Source of the DNA: Mycobacterium sp. 236(2023)
GTDB taxonomy: Bacteria > Actinomycetota > Actinomycetes > Mycobacteriales > Mycobacteriaceae
NCBI RefSeq assembly: GCF_029623955.1
Contig: NZ_JARSBP010000004.1
Location: 744,001-808,000 of the forward strand
Length of the DNA: 64,000 bases
Direction of reading: 5' to 3'
Part shown: one piece after another, positions 16,548 to 27,894 of the stretch
Position numbering within the stretch: the first letter of the stretch is position 1
Layout: each line of letters begins with the position of its first letter
Position numbers and translations under genes: made by a program
The notes under the pieces: generated by a model
Told to the model about the DNA's origin: nothing
Seen by the model: the letters and a program-made list of their open reading frames with translations, nothing else
Databases searched by the model: none

Positions 16548-17957
16548 GTGAGCGGCGTCGAAGCACACCGGGAAACCGACAACTATCTGGAGAAGCGCCA
16601 GCTGAAAAGAGGTAGCGCCGGCTGGGTGCTGCTGGCCGGACTCGGCGTCAGCTACGTCGTCTCCGGTGACTATTCCGGGTGGAACTTCGGCCTGGCCGAA
16701 GGTGGTTTCGGCGGTCTGGCGATCGCCGCGGTCATCATCGCCGGGATGTACCTGGCCCTTGTGCTCGGCATGGCAGAGCTGTCCTCCGCGCTGCCCGCGG
16801 CCGGCGGCGGCTACACGTTCGCGCGGCGCGCGCTCGGACCATGGGGCGGTTTCGCCACTGGCACCGCCATCCTCATCGAGTACGCGATCGCACCGGCGGC
16901 CATCGCGACGTTCATCGGCGCCTACGTCGAATCCCTCGGCCTGTTCGGCATCACCGATGGCTGGTGGGTCTACCTCGGCGCCTACGCCATCTTCATCGGC
17001 ATCCACTTGTCCGGGGTCGGTGAGGCACTCAAAGTCATGTTCGTCATCACCGCGATCGCGCTCGTCGGACTCGTCGTCTTCGCCGTCGCCGCGGTCGGCC
17101 AGTTCGATCCCGCCAACCTCACCGACATCGCCGTGACCGACGCGGCCGGGTCGTCTGCGCTACTGCCGTTCGGGCTGCTCGGGGTGTGGGCGGCGATCCC
17201 ATTCGCGATCTGGTTCTTCCTCGCCATCGAGGGCGTGCCGCTGGCGGCCGAGGAAACCGACCGCCCGGAGCGCAATGTGCCGCGAGGCATCATCGCCGCG
17301 ATGGCGGTGCTCCTGGTGACCTGCGTCGCTGTCCTCGTGTTGACGACCGGTGCAGGTGGTGCAGCGGCCATGTCGGAGTCCGGCAATCCGTTGGTCGAGG
17401 CGCTCGGGGACAGCGGGTGGGCCAAGGTGGTCAACTACATCGGGCTGGCCGGGCTGATCGCGAGCTTCTTCTCCATCATCTACGCCTACTCCCGCCAGCT
17501 CTTCGCGCTCTCGCGAGCCGGCTATCTGCCGACCGCACTGTCGGTGACGAACTCGCGCAAAGCACCGACGTTGGCGCTGATCGTGCCGGGCTTCATCGGA
17601 TTTGCGTTGTCGCTCACCGGCCAGGGCGCGCTCCTGCTCAACATGGCGGTGTTCGGCGCCGCGCTGAGCTACGTGCTGATGATGGTCAGCCACATCGTGT
17701 TGCGCAGGCGCGAGCCTGAGATGCCGCGGCCTTACCGCACCCCGGGCGGTGTCGTCACCACCGGTTTCGCCCTCGTGGTGGCGGTGCTCGCGGTGATCGC
17801 AACCTTCCTCGTCGACCATGTCGCCGCCCTGTGCTGCCTGGGCGTGTTCGCGGCCTTCATGGCGTATTTCGGGCTCTACAGTCGGCACCGCGTGATCGCC
17901 AACTCCCCCGACGAAGAATTCGCCGCACTTGCCGCCGCCGAAGACGATCTCAGATGA
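16548..17957 (+). CDS. eat: Ethanolamine permease (APC superfamily)
   Basis: 469 residues, GTG start with GAAGGGAGA upstream. About twelve transmembrane segments. The N-terminal half has GWVLLAGLGVSYVVSGDYSGWNFGL and the APC-type loop AELSSALPAAGGGYTFARRALGPWGGF, as in ethanolamine permeases. It brings ethanolamine across the inner membrane for use as nitrogen and carbon source. The stop overlaps the eutB start by four bases (ATGA). The adjoining eutBC strongly supports the substrate call. Confidence 0.92.
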   Translation: MSGVEAHRETDNYLEKRQLKRGSAGWVLLAGLGVSYVVSGDYSGWNFGLAEGGFGGLAIAAVIIAGMYLALVLGMAELSSALPAAGGGYTFARRALGPWGGFATGTAILIEYAIAPAAIATFIGAYVESLGLFGITDGWWVYLGAYAIFIGIHLSGVGEALKVMFVITAIALVGLVVFAVAAVGQFDPANLTDIAVTDAAGSSALLPFGLLGVWAAIPFAIWFFLAIEGVPLAAEETDRPERNVPRGIIAAMAVLLVTCVAVLVLTTGAGGAAAMSESGNPLVEALGDSGWAKVVNYIGLAGLIASFFSIIYAYSRQLFALSRAGYLPTALSVTNSRKAPTLALIVPGFIGFALSLTGQGALLLNMAVFGAALSYVLMMVSHIVLRRREPEMPRPYRTPGGVVTTGFALVVAVLAVIATFLVDHVAALCCLGVFAAFMAYFGLYSRHRVIANSPDEEFAALAAAEDDLR

Positions 17958-19363
17958 CCTACCGTCAGCAGATTTCCGGCCACACCTATCAGTTCGACGG
18001 CCTCGTCGAGGTCATGGCCAAGGCCACCCCGCTGCGTTCCGGTGACCAGCTCGCCGGGTGCGCCGCCGAGTCAGATGCCGAAAGAGCTGCTGCGGCATGG
18101 GTTCTCGCCGATCTACCGCTCTCGACGTTTCTCCAGGAGCAGGTGGTCCCCTACGAGACCGACGATGTCACGCGCCTGATCATCGACAGCCACGACCGCC
18201 AGGCATTCCAGGCCGTGTCCCACCTGACCGTCGGAGGGTTGCGGGACTGGTTGCTGGACACCGCATCCCACCCGCAGAGCGCCGAGCGGATCAGGGCGGT
18301 CGCGCCCGGGCTGACCCCGGAGATGGTGGCGGCCGTGTCGAAGATCATGCGCAATCAGGATCTGATCGCCGTGGCCGCGGCGACGGTCGTCGGCGCCGCC
18401 TTCCGGACGTCGATCGGCGTGCCGGGCACGCTCGCCACCCGTCTGCAGCCGAACCACCCGACCGATGATCCGCGCGGGATCGCCGCCGCAACGCTGGACG
18501 GCCTGCTGATGGGCTGCGGAGACGCGGTGATCGGCATCAACCCGGCGACCGACTCCCCGCACGCGACATCGGATCTGCTCCACCTGCTCGACGAGATCCG
18601 GCAGCGGTTCGAGATTCCGATGCAGTCGTGCGTGCTGTCTCACGTGACCACGACGATGGAGCTCATCGAGCGCGGCGCCCCGGTCGACCTCGTGTTCCAA
18701 TCCATCGCCGGAACACAAGGGGCGAACACGAGTTTCGGGATCACGCTGCCGATGCTGGCCGAGGCCAACGAAGCGGGGCGATCCCTCGCGCGCGGCACCG
18801 TCGGCGACAACATCATGTATCTGGAGACGGGCCAGGGTTCGGCACTGTCGGCCGGCGCCCACCTCGGTACCGGGGGCAAGCCCGTCGACCAGCAGACGCT
18901 CGAGACCAGGGCCTACGCCGTCGCCCGCGCTCTGGACCCGCTTCTGGTGAACACCGTCGTCGGTTTCATCGGGCCGGAGTACCTCTACGACGGCAAGCAG
19001 ATCATCAGGGCTGGTCTCGAAGACCACTTCTGCGGCAAGCTGCTCGGCCTGCCGATGGGCGTCGATGTCTGCTACACCAACCATGCCGAAGCCGACCAGG
19101 ACGACATGGACACACTGCTGACCCTGCTCGGCGTCGCCGGCGCGGCGTTCGTCATCACGGTTCCCGGCGCCGACGATGTCATGCTCGGGTACCAGAGTCT
19201 CGCCTTCCACGACGCGCTGTACGCCCGCAAGACGTTGAAGCTGCGGCCGGCGCCCGAATTCGAGGCCTGGCTGGCGCGGCTCGGCATGGCCGACGCCCAC
19301 GGCCACGTCCTGCCGATCGACCCCGCCCGCTCGCCCCTACTCGCGCTGGCGGCCGGCCAATGA
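17954..19363 (+). CDS. eutB: Ethanolamine ammonia-lyase large subunit
   Basis: 469 residues. EutB is the catalytic TIM-barrel subunit of the adenosylcobalamin-dependent lyase that turns ethanolamine into acetaldehyde and ammonia. Family landmarks include KIMRNQDLI, GVPGTLATRLQPNHPTDD, GCGDAVIGINPATDS, and GLPMGVDVCYTNHAEADQDD with the substrate-binding residues. Length is as usual (about 450-470). It is coupled on both sides by four-base overlaps, to eat and eutC. No eutA reactivase or microcompartment shell gene is nearby. Confidence 0.96.
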   Translation: MTYRQQISGHTYQFDGLVEVMAKATPLRSGDQLAGCAAESDAERAAAAWVLADLPLSTFLQEQVVPYETDDVTRLIIDSHDRQAFQAVSHLTVGGLRDWLLDTASHPQSAERIRAVAPGLTPEMVAAVSKIMRNQDLIAVAAATVVGAAFRTSIGVPGTLATRLQPNHPTDDPRGIAAATLDGLLMGCGDAVIGINPATDSPHATSDLLHLLDEIRQRFEIPMQSCVLSHVTTTMELIERGAPVDLVFQSIAGTQGANTSFGITLPMLAEANEAGRSLARGTVGDNIMYLETGQGSALSAGAHLGTGGKPVDQQTLETRAYAVARALDPLLVNTVVGFIGPEYLYDGKQIIRAGLEDHFCGKLLGLPMGVDVCYTNHAEADQDDMDTLLTLLGVAGAAFVITVPGADDVMLGYQSLAFHDALYARKTLKLRPAPEFEAWLARLGMADAHGHVLPIDPARSPLLALAAGQ

Positions 19364-20100
19364 CCGAGAACGCCCCTGTCGAAGACGTCTGGGCTCCCCT
19401 GCGCCGCACCACACAGGCGCGCATTGGGTTGGGCCGCGCGGGCAATTCGCTTCCCTCGCAGCGTGTTCTGGAATTCAAGGCCGCGCATTCGGCGGCCCGC
19501 GACGCCGTGCACGTGCCGCTGGATGTCGATGCGTTCGCCGCCGCAGTCGAGCCCGCCGGGCTGGGTGCGCCCTTGATCGTGCGCAGCCGGGCGGCGAGCC
19601 GCGCCGAATATCTGCGCCGTCCCGATCTGGGCCGCGCACCCGACGACCTGAGCGAGCTGCCGGACACGGGAGCCGACATCGGCATCGTGCTCGCAGACGG
19701 TCTGTCGCCCCGCGCGCTGACCGACCACGGCACCGGTCTGCTCGCGGCGCTCATCGAGCAGTTCGACGGGGCGTATCGGCTGGCGCCTCCGGTCATCGCG
19801 ACCCAGGCGCGGGTCGCCCTCGGAGACCACATCGGCGCCGCGCTCGGTGTATCGACCCTGCTGATGGTCATCGGGGAACGGCCGGGGCTCTCCGTCGCCG
19901 ACAGCCTGGGTATCTACCTGACCCATCTGCCGAAGCCTGGCCGCACCGACGCGGACCGCAACTGCATCTCCAACATCCACCCCGGCGGTCTCGACTATCC
20001 GACGGCTGCGCGCATCGCCGCAGCCCTGGTGGCCGGCGCTCGCAAGCTCGGACGGTCGGGCGTCGCGCTCAAGGACACGTCACGTGCCGAGCTGGAGTGA
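19360..20100 (+). CDS. eutC: Ethanolamine ammonia-lyase small subunit
   Basis: 246 residues from the ATG that overlaps the eutB stop. EutC completes the cobalamin-binding interface of ethanolamine ammonia-lyase. Family features are RTTQARIGLGRAGNSLPS at the start, DIGIVLADGLSPRA in the middle, and GERPGLSVADSLGIYLTH with RNCISNIHPGGLDY near the end. Slightly shorter than the enterobacterial protein, as in many actinobacteria. Third and last gene of the operon; the next gene is on the other strand. Confidence 0.95.
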   Translation: MTENAPVEDVWAPLRRTTQARIGLGRAGNSLPSQRVLEFKAAHSAARDAVHVPLDVDAFAAAVEPAGLGAPLIVRSRAASRAEYLRRPDLGRAPDDLSELPDTGADIGIVLADGLSPRALTDHGTGLLAALIEQFDGAYRLAPPVIATQARVALGDHIGAALGVSTLLMVIGERPGLSVADSLGIYLTHLPKPGRTDADRNCISNIHPGGLDYPTAARIAAALVAGARKLGRSGVALKDTSRAELE

Positions 20101-20117
20101 TTCCCGCTTTGAAATGA

Positions 20118-20767
20118 TCAGGCGGTGGTGTTCGCCAGTCTGTCGATCCGCTCCAGGGCTTCCTCGGCGAGCCCGGCGACGTCGTAACCTGGGGCCGGCC
20201 CGCAGGTCGTGATCTCGATCGCCGCGTTGTAGGCGGCGACGAAAAGGTTGTCGCAGTTCCAGTCGACGGCGCGCAGCGACCACAGCACGCTGCCGTCGGG
20301 GCCGTCTGTGGCCGCGGGTTGCACCTCGAACTCGTAGACCCGGTCCTGCATCGTGGTGACCGACAGCGTGGTGGCGGTGCACTCGTCGACGGCCGTGCGC
20401 ACCGTGTCCAGCGCGGCGGCCGGATCGAATTCCGACCGGTAGACCGCCACCATCTCCTCGATGAAAAACTGTCCGTCGTCGCTCGTCCAGTGGCCGCCGT
20501 CGGTGGCCAGCGGTCGCCCCGCGTCGATGAACGGTGGGTCGACCTCGCGGCCGAGGCCGGCACACCGTTCGGGTTCTGCGACGACGAACAGGTTGCCGTC
20601 CTCCCCGATCACCTTGGGGCTGAGCAGGTCTGCCACCTGCAGCGTGCCGATGGGCGCAGCCAGCGACTCGGGCCGGGCCTGCGGGTTGTCCACGTGGCGG
20701 GTGCATCCGCCGAGCAGCGCGGCGGCCACGGCGACAGATGCCGCCACCGTGCGCCGCGCTGCGGTGA

Positions 20768-20771
<4 letters not shown>
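20118..20771 (-). CDS. Lipoprotein with PknH-like sensor domain
   Basis: 217 residues. A lipoprotein signal ends at Cys23 in ALLGGC. The mature part resembles the extracellular sensor domain of PknH and its stand-alone lipoprotein relatives: an N-terminal CAGL motif, VDECTATTL, and a C-terminal DWNCDNLF / ITTCGP cysteine set that forms two disulfides in that domain. It presumably binds a small ligand outside the membrane. Start overlaps the tex stop by four bases, so the two genes are cotranscribed. Confidence 0.75.
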
Positions 20772-23113
<2,342 letters not shown>

Positions 23114-23205
23114 CCGCGGAACCCTACCCAATCTCTCGGACAGCACGGTCTGTGACACGGGCACGCGACGTTTGGCCAGGGCACCTCCGGGTAGCCGCCG
23201 TGGGT

Positions 23206-24990
23206 ATGAGCACCGATGTCGCCGATTTCCTTCTCGACCGCCTCAGACAATGGAATGTCACACACATCTTCGGCTACCCCGGTGACGGGATCAACGGTCT
23301 GATTTCCGCGCTGGGGCGCGCCGACGACGACCCCCGGTTCGTGCAGACCCGGCACGAGGAGATGGCCGCGTTCGCCGCCGTCGGGTACGCGAAGTTCTCC
23401 GGCGAGGTGGGCGTGTGCATGGCCACGTCGGGTCCCGGGGCGATCCACCTGCTCAACGGCCTCTACGACGCAAAACTCGACCATGTGCCGGTGGTGGCGA
23501 TCATCGGTCAGACGGCGCGTACCGCGATGGGCAGCAGTTACCAGCAGGAAGTCGACCTGCAGGCGCTGTTCCGCGACGTCGCCAGCGACTACATCGTCGA
23601 AGTCAATGCCTCCGCCCAGCTTCCTATGGCACTGGACAGGGCGATCCGAACGGCCCGCACACGGCGCGCGCCGACTGTCGTCATTGTGCCGTCGGACCTG
23701 CAGGAGGAGAAGTACGAGGCGCCCGAGCACGAGTTCAAGCAGGTTCCCTCGAGTGACCCCGGCGACGTCTACGGCGTCGTCACCCCCGATGAAACCCAGG
23801 TGCGCCGTGCCGCCGAGATCCTCAACGCCGGCGAACGGGTGGCCATCTTGATCGGGCAGGGGGCGCGCGGCGCCGCCGCGGAGGTTACGGCGGTGGCCGA
23901 CACGCTCGGAGCGGGGGTAGCCAAGGCGCTGCTGGGCAAGGACGTCCTCCCGGACGATCTTCCGTTCGTCACCGGCGCCATCGGCCTTCTCGGCACGCGC
24001 GCGAGCTACGAGCTGATGCGCGACTGCGACACGCTGCTGATCGTCGGCTCGAACTTTCCCTACACGCAATTCCTGCCCGAGTTCGGCCAGGCCCGCGCGG
24101 TCCAGATCGACAGCGACGGGACGTCGATCGGTATGCGGTATCCGACCGAATTGAACATCGTCGCCGATGCGAAGACGACTTTGGCCGCACTCCAGCCACA
24201 TCTGCAAGCCAAGGTCGACGACACGTGGCGGGCGACGGTCGTCGACAACGTCGCTGACTGGTGGTCGGTGATCGAAAAGCAAAGTCTGATCTCCGCACAG
24301 CCGGTCAATCCGATGCGAGTGGGGTGGGAACTCTCGAAGCGGTTGCCGCACAACGCGATCGTGACCGCGGACTCGGGATCGTCCACCACGTGGTACGCCC
24401 GATGCCTGACGTTCACCGAAGACATGCGCGGTTCGGTGTCCGGCACGCTCGCCACGATGGGGTGTGCCGTGCCGTACGCGCTCGGGGCCAAGTTCGCCCA
24501 CCCGGACCGGCCCGTCATTGCTCTGGTCGGAGACGGCGCGATGCAGATGAACGGGTTGGCCGAATTGCTCACCATCGCCCGTTACCGCCCGGAGTGGGAC
24601 GCGCTCCCATTCGTCGTCTGCGTCTTCGGGAACGGCGACCTCAACCAGGTCACCTGGGAGCTGCGCGCGATGGGCGGAGCGCCCAAATTCGAGGAGTCGC
24701 AGAGCCTTCCGCCGGTGAGCTATGCCGAGGTCGCGCGCGCCATGGGAGTGGATGCCATGACCGTCGATTCGGAGGACGACGTCGGCGATGCCTGGGACTG
24801 GGCGCTCTCGGCGACCGGACCGACCCTCTTGGATGTCCGTTGCGATCCGGAGGTTCCGCCGATACCTCCGCACATCACCGTCGAGCAGATGCTGAACATG
24901 ACGCGCGCGGTCGCCAAGGGCGACCCCGACGCACGGCACCTCGTCTACCAGACGATCAAGACGAAGGCGGCAGAGCTTTTCTCACTCTGA
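23206..24990 (+). CDS. Thiamine-diphosphate-dependent enzyme (pyruvate oxidase / acetolactate synthase-like)
   Basis: 594 residues from ATG 23206. Three domains: PYR domain (IFGYPGDGINGLISALG, RHEEMAAFAAVGYAK with the catalytic Glu), central domain, and PP domain with the thiamine-diphosphate motif GDGAMQMNGLAE, 20-odd residues, then NGDLNQ. The order is that of pyruvate oxidase (PoxB) and acetolactate synthase. Substrate not determined by sequence alone; mycobacterial homologues are often labelled just as TPP-requiring enzymes. Closed by a strong hairpin at 24994. Confidence 0.85.
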   Translation: MSTDVADFLLDRLRQWNVTHIFGYPGDGINGLISALGRADDDPRFVQTRHEEMAAFAAVGYAKFSGEVGVCMATSGPGAIHLLNGLYDAKLDHVPVVAIIGQTARTAMGSSYQQEVDLQALFRDVASDYIVEVNASAQLPMALDRAIRTARTRRAPTVVIVPSDLQEEKYEAPEHEFKQVPSSDPGDVYGVVTPDETQVRRAAEILNAGERVAILIGQGARGAAAEVTAVADTLGAGVAKALLGKDVLPDDLPFVTGAIGLLGTRASYELMRDCDTLLIVGSNFPYTQFLPEFGQARAVQIDSDGTSIGMRYPTELNIVADAKTTLAALQPHLQAKVDDTWRATVVDNVADWWSVIEKQSLISAQPVNPMRVGWELSKRLPHNAIVTADSGSSTTWYARCLTFTEDMRGSVSGTLATMGCAVPYALGAKFAHPDRPVIALVGDGAMQMNGLAELLTIARYRPEWDALPFVVCVFGNGDLNQVTWELRAMGGAPKFEESQSLPPVSYAEVARAMGVDAMTVDSEDDVGDAWDWALSATGPTLLDVRCDPEVPPIPPHITVEQMLNMTRAVAKGDPDARHLVYQTIKTKAAELFSL

Positions 24991-24993
24991 GAG

Positions 24994-25025
24994 TCGGCGC
25001 CCGCACCGTTGGGTGCGGGCGCCGA
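24994..25025. terminator. Strong bidirectional hairpin terminator
   Basis: TCGGCGCCCGCACC and its exact complement form a 14-base stem around the loop GTTG, starting four bases after the TPP-enzyme stop and ending 15 bases before the katG stop. No U tract follows on either strand, as is common in mycobacteria. It probably serves both convergent genes. Confidence 0.8.
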
Positions 25026-25040
25026 TCTCACTACTGCGAC

Positions 25041-27272
25041 TCAGTGCAGGTCGAACCGGTCGGCATTCATCACCTTGACCCACGCGGCGACGAAGTCCTC
25101 GACGAACTTGCCCTTGTTGTCGTTCTGCGCGTACACCTCGGCCAGCGCCCGAAGCTGCGAATTCGAGCCGAAGACAAGGTCGTTGGCGGTCGCGGTCCAC
25201 TTCGTCTGACCCGACGCGCGGTCCTTGCCCTCGTAGACGTTCTCGGCGTTCTCCGAAGCCTTCCACTCGGTGCTCATGTCGAGCAGGTTGACGAAGAAGT
25301 CGTTTGACAGCACACCCGGCCTGTCGGTGAAGACGCCGTGCTTGCTACCGCCGTGGTTGGCGCCGAGCGCCCGCAACCCGCCGAGAAGTACCGTCAACTC
25401 CGGCGCGGTGAGGTCGAGCATGTAGGCCCGTTCGACCAACAATTGCTCCAGCGGCGCCTTCTCCCCCGCACGCATGTAGCTGCGGAAGCCGTCGGCACGA
25501 GGCTCCAGCACGGAGAACGATTCCACGTCGGTGTCCTCCTGCGACGCGTCCGTGCGTCCCGGAGCGAAGTGCACGTCGATCTCGAATCCGCCTTCCTTGG
25601 CGGCCTTTTCGATCGCCGCCGAACCGGCCAGCACGATCACGTCCGCCAACGAAACCTTCTTGCCGCCGGAAGCCGAAGCGTTGAAGTCCTGCTGGATCTT
25701 CTCGAGCACGGGCAGCACCTTGTCGAGTTCGGACGGCTCGTTGACCTCCCAGTTCCGTTGCGGCTCCAGACGCAGCCTCGCGCCGTTGGCGCCACCGCGC
25801 TTGTCGGTGCTGCGGAAGCTCGACGCCGCAGACCACGCCGTCTTGACGAGCTGCTGAACTGTCAGGTTCGACTGCAGCACAGATGATTTCAGCGCCGCGA
25901 TATCGGCGTCGTCGATCTGCGCGCCGTCAGCGGCGGGAACCGGGTCCTGCCACAGTTGGGGTTCGGCGATCCACGGTCCGAGGTAGCGGCTCAGCGGTCC
26001 CATGTCGCGGTGCAGCAGCTTGTACCAGGCCTTGGCGAAGGCTGCGTCGAGCTCCTCGGGATGGTCGAGCCAGCGGCGGGTGATGGCGCCGAACTCGGGG
26101 TCGACCCGCATCGAGACGTCGGTGACGAGCATGGTCGGCTTGCGATTCGGGCCGCCGAACGGATCCGGGATGATCGCGTCGGCGTCCTTCGCCTCGAATT
26201 GCCATGCCCCGCCGGGGCTCTTGGTCAGCTCCCACTCGTTGCCGTAGAGGATTTCGAGGAAGGCGTTGCTCCAGCGGGTCGGCGTCGGGGTCCACACGAC
26301 TTCGAGGCCACTGGTGATCGTGTCCCCGGCCTTGCCGGATGCGAAGGCACACTTCCAGCCGAGGCCCTGCTGCTCGATCGGCGCACCCTCGGGTTCCGGG
26401 CCGACCAACTCGCCATCTCCGGCGCCGTGGGTCTTGCCGAGCGTGTGGCCGCCCACGATCAGTGCGGCGGTCTCCTCGACGTTCATCGCCATCCGGCCGA
26501 ATGTCGCCTTGATGTCGATGGCCGCCGCCAGCGGATCCGGTTTGCCTTCAGGGCCTTCCGGGTTGACGTAGATGAGGCCCATCGTGGTGGCGCCGTACGG
26601 CTCGGCAAGTTCGCGCTCGCCCGAGTAGCGCCTGTCGGTGCCAAGCCACTCGTCCTCTTCGCCGAACAGGATCTCTTCGGGCTCCCACACGTCGGGCCTG
26701 CCGAAGCCGAAGCCGAAGGTCTCGAAGCCGGCCGATTCGAGCGAGACGTTGCCTGCGAACACCAGCAGGTCGGCCCACGAGATCGAGTTTCCGTACTTCT
26801 GCTTGACCGGCCAGAGCAGCCGGCGAGCCTTGTCGAGGTTGGCATTGTCGGGCCAGCTGTTGAGCGGCGCGAACCGCTGCATGCCCTGCCCGCCGCCGCC
26901 GCGGCCGTCGTGAATCCGGTAGGTGCCCGCGGCATGCCAGCTCATCCGGATGAACAGTCCGGCATAGCTTCCGTAGTCGGCGGGCCACCAGTCCTGCGAG
27001 GTGGTGATCACCGACAGCACGTCGGCCTTCAGTGCCTCTGCATCCAGCTTCGCGAATTCCTGCGCGTAGTCGAACTCAGGGCCGAACGGGTTGGACGCCG
27101 ACCCGTGCGCGTGCAGCTTGGACACGTCGACCTGATCGGGCCACCAGTCCTGATTTGTCCGCGGCGCATGGGATTTGGGGGTCGGGGACGCGATTGCCGG
27201 GTTCTCGCTCTCGCTCCGGCTGGCCGTCGCCTTCTCGGGGAATGGCGGCTTGCTATCGGGCGTATCGGACAC
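25041..27272 (-). CDS. katG: Catalase-peroxidase
   Basis: 743 residues, GTG start. Bifunctional haem catalase-peroxidase. The distal triad is Arg109, Trp112 and His113 (RMSWHAAG). The Trp-Tyr-Met cross-link would use Trp112, Tyr235 (YVNPEGP) and Met261, and the proximal haem ligand is His276 (GGHTLGKTHG). The residue matching isoniazid-resistance Ser315 of M. tuberculosis is Ser321 (ITSG) and is kept. Removes peroxide. It follows furA by 65 bases on the same strand, the usual mycobacterial furA-katG operon. Confidence 0.97.
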   Translation of the reverse strand: MSDTPDSKPPFPEKATASRSESENPAIASPTPKSHAPRTNQDWWPDQVDVSKLHAHGSASNPFGPEFDYAQEFAKLDAEALKADVLSVITTSQDWWPADYGSYAGLFIRMSWHAAGTYRIHDGRGGGGQGMQRFAPLNSWPDNANLDKARRLLWPVKQKYGNSISWADLLVFAGNVSLESAGFETFGFGFGRPDVWEPEEILFGEEDEWLGTDRRYSGERELAEPYGATTMGLIYVNPEGPEGKPDPLAAAIDIKATFGRMAMNVEETAALIVGGHTLGKTHGAGDGELVGPEPEGAPIEQQGLGWKCAFASGKAGDTITSGLEVVWTPTPTRWSNAFLEILYGNEWELTKSPGGAWQFEAKDADAIIPDPFGGPNRKPTMLVTDVSMRVDPEFGAITRRWLDHPEELDAAFAKAWYKLLHRDMGPLSRYLGPWIAEPQLWQDPVPAADGAQIDDADIAALKSSVLQSNLTVQQLVKTAWSAASSFRSTDKRGGANGARLRLEPQRNWEVNEPSELDKVLPVLEKIQQDFNASASGGKKVSLADVIVLAGSAAIEKAAKEGGFEIDVHFAPGRTDASQEDTDVESFSVLEPRADGFRSYMRAGEKAPLEQLLVERAYMLDLTAPELTVLLGGLRALGANHGGSKHGVFTDRPGVLSNDFFVNLLDMSTEWKASENAENVYEGKDRASGQTKWTATANDLVFGSNSQLRALAEVYAQNDNKGKFVEDFVAAWVKVMNADRFDLH

Positions 27273-27337
27273 AGTGTTCCCTTTCCTTTTCCGTAAACAT
27301 CATGTGGTGATGGGGCTGTGATCACGGCTGTGACCGG

Positions 27338-27781
27338 TTACTTCGACTTCGAACACGCGGGGGACTTCGAACATTCGGGGCACACGCCCCAGTAGATGAC
27401 CTCTGCCTCGTCGATGTCGAAGCCGAGGTCGTCGGATGCGGTGAGGCACGGCGCCTCCCCGACTGCGCAGTCGACATCGGCGATCGTTCCGCACGAGCGA
27501 CATACGATGTGGTGGTGGTTGTCGGCGACCCGGGTTTCGTATCGGGCCAGTGAGCCAGCCGGTTGAATCCGCCGCACCAAACCTGTTGCGGTGAGGGCAT
27601 TCAGGACGTCGTAGACGGCCTGGCGCGAGATGTCCGGCAACTGGCGCCGCGCCGCCCCGATGATCACCTCGGTATCGGCGTGCGGATGTTCGCCCACGGC
27701 GCGCAGCACTGCGATCCTCGGTCGGGTGACCCGAAGCGCTGCCGCCTTGAGGGCCTCCGAATATTCTCGTTCTCCGGCCAT
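27338..27781 (-). CDS. furA: FurA, Fur-family repressor of katG
   Basis: 147 residues. N-terminal winged helix (LKAAALRVTRPRIAVLRAV, SRQAVYDVLNAL), then dimer/metal domain with HHHIVCRSCG and CPECS, the two CxxC pairs of the structural zinc site. In mycobacteria FurA represses furA and katG and is relieved by oxidation. The C-terminus carries an added KSPACSKSK tail with one more cysteine. Start ATG 27781; katG lies downstream. The AT-rich operator candidate is 30-53 bases upstream. Confidence 0.95.
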   Translation of the reverse strand: MAGEREYSEALKAAALRVTRPRIAVLRAVGEHPHADTEVIIGAARRQLPDISRQAVYDVLNALTATGLVRRIQPAGSLARYETRVADNHHHIVCRSCGTIADVDCAVGEAPCLTASDDLGFDIDEAEVIYWGVCPECSKSPACSKSK

Positions 27782-27810
27782 CGAATCCCATCCTGGACCG
27801 TTATCTGGAC

Positions 27811-27834
27811 GGAATCAAGATTTTTCGGGAATCC
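27811..27834 (-). promoter_or_regulatory. Candidate FurA operator / promoter of furA-katG
   Basis: On the minus strand, GGATTCC, CGAAAAATC and a second GATTCC follow in an AT-rich patch of an otherwise GC-rich gap. The GATTCC-N-GAAAA pattern resembles the FurA-binding region described upstream of furA in M. tuberculosis. It lies about 30 bases before the furA start, where a repressor would block transcription. Confidence 0.5.
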
Positions 27835-27894
27835 GTTGGCCAAGAATGCAATCCGATGGAGAGCTGAGCTATCCGAAATGCGAAAAGGCGCTCG

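Noticed and set aside
18113..19306. A 397-codon minus-strand frame opposite eutB
   Set aside because: eutB on the plus strand matches its family along its whole length; the mirror frame has no protein-like character.
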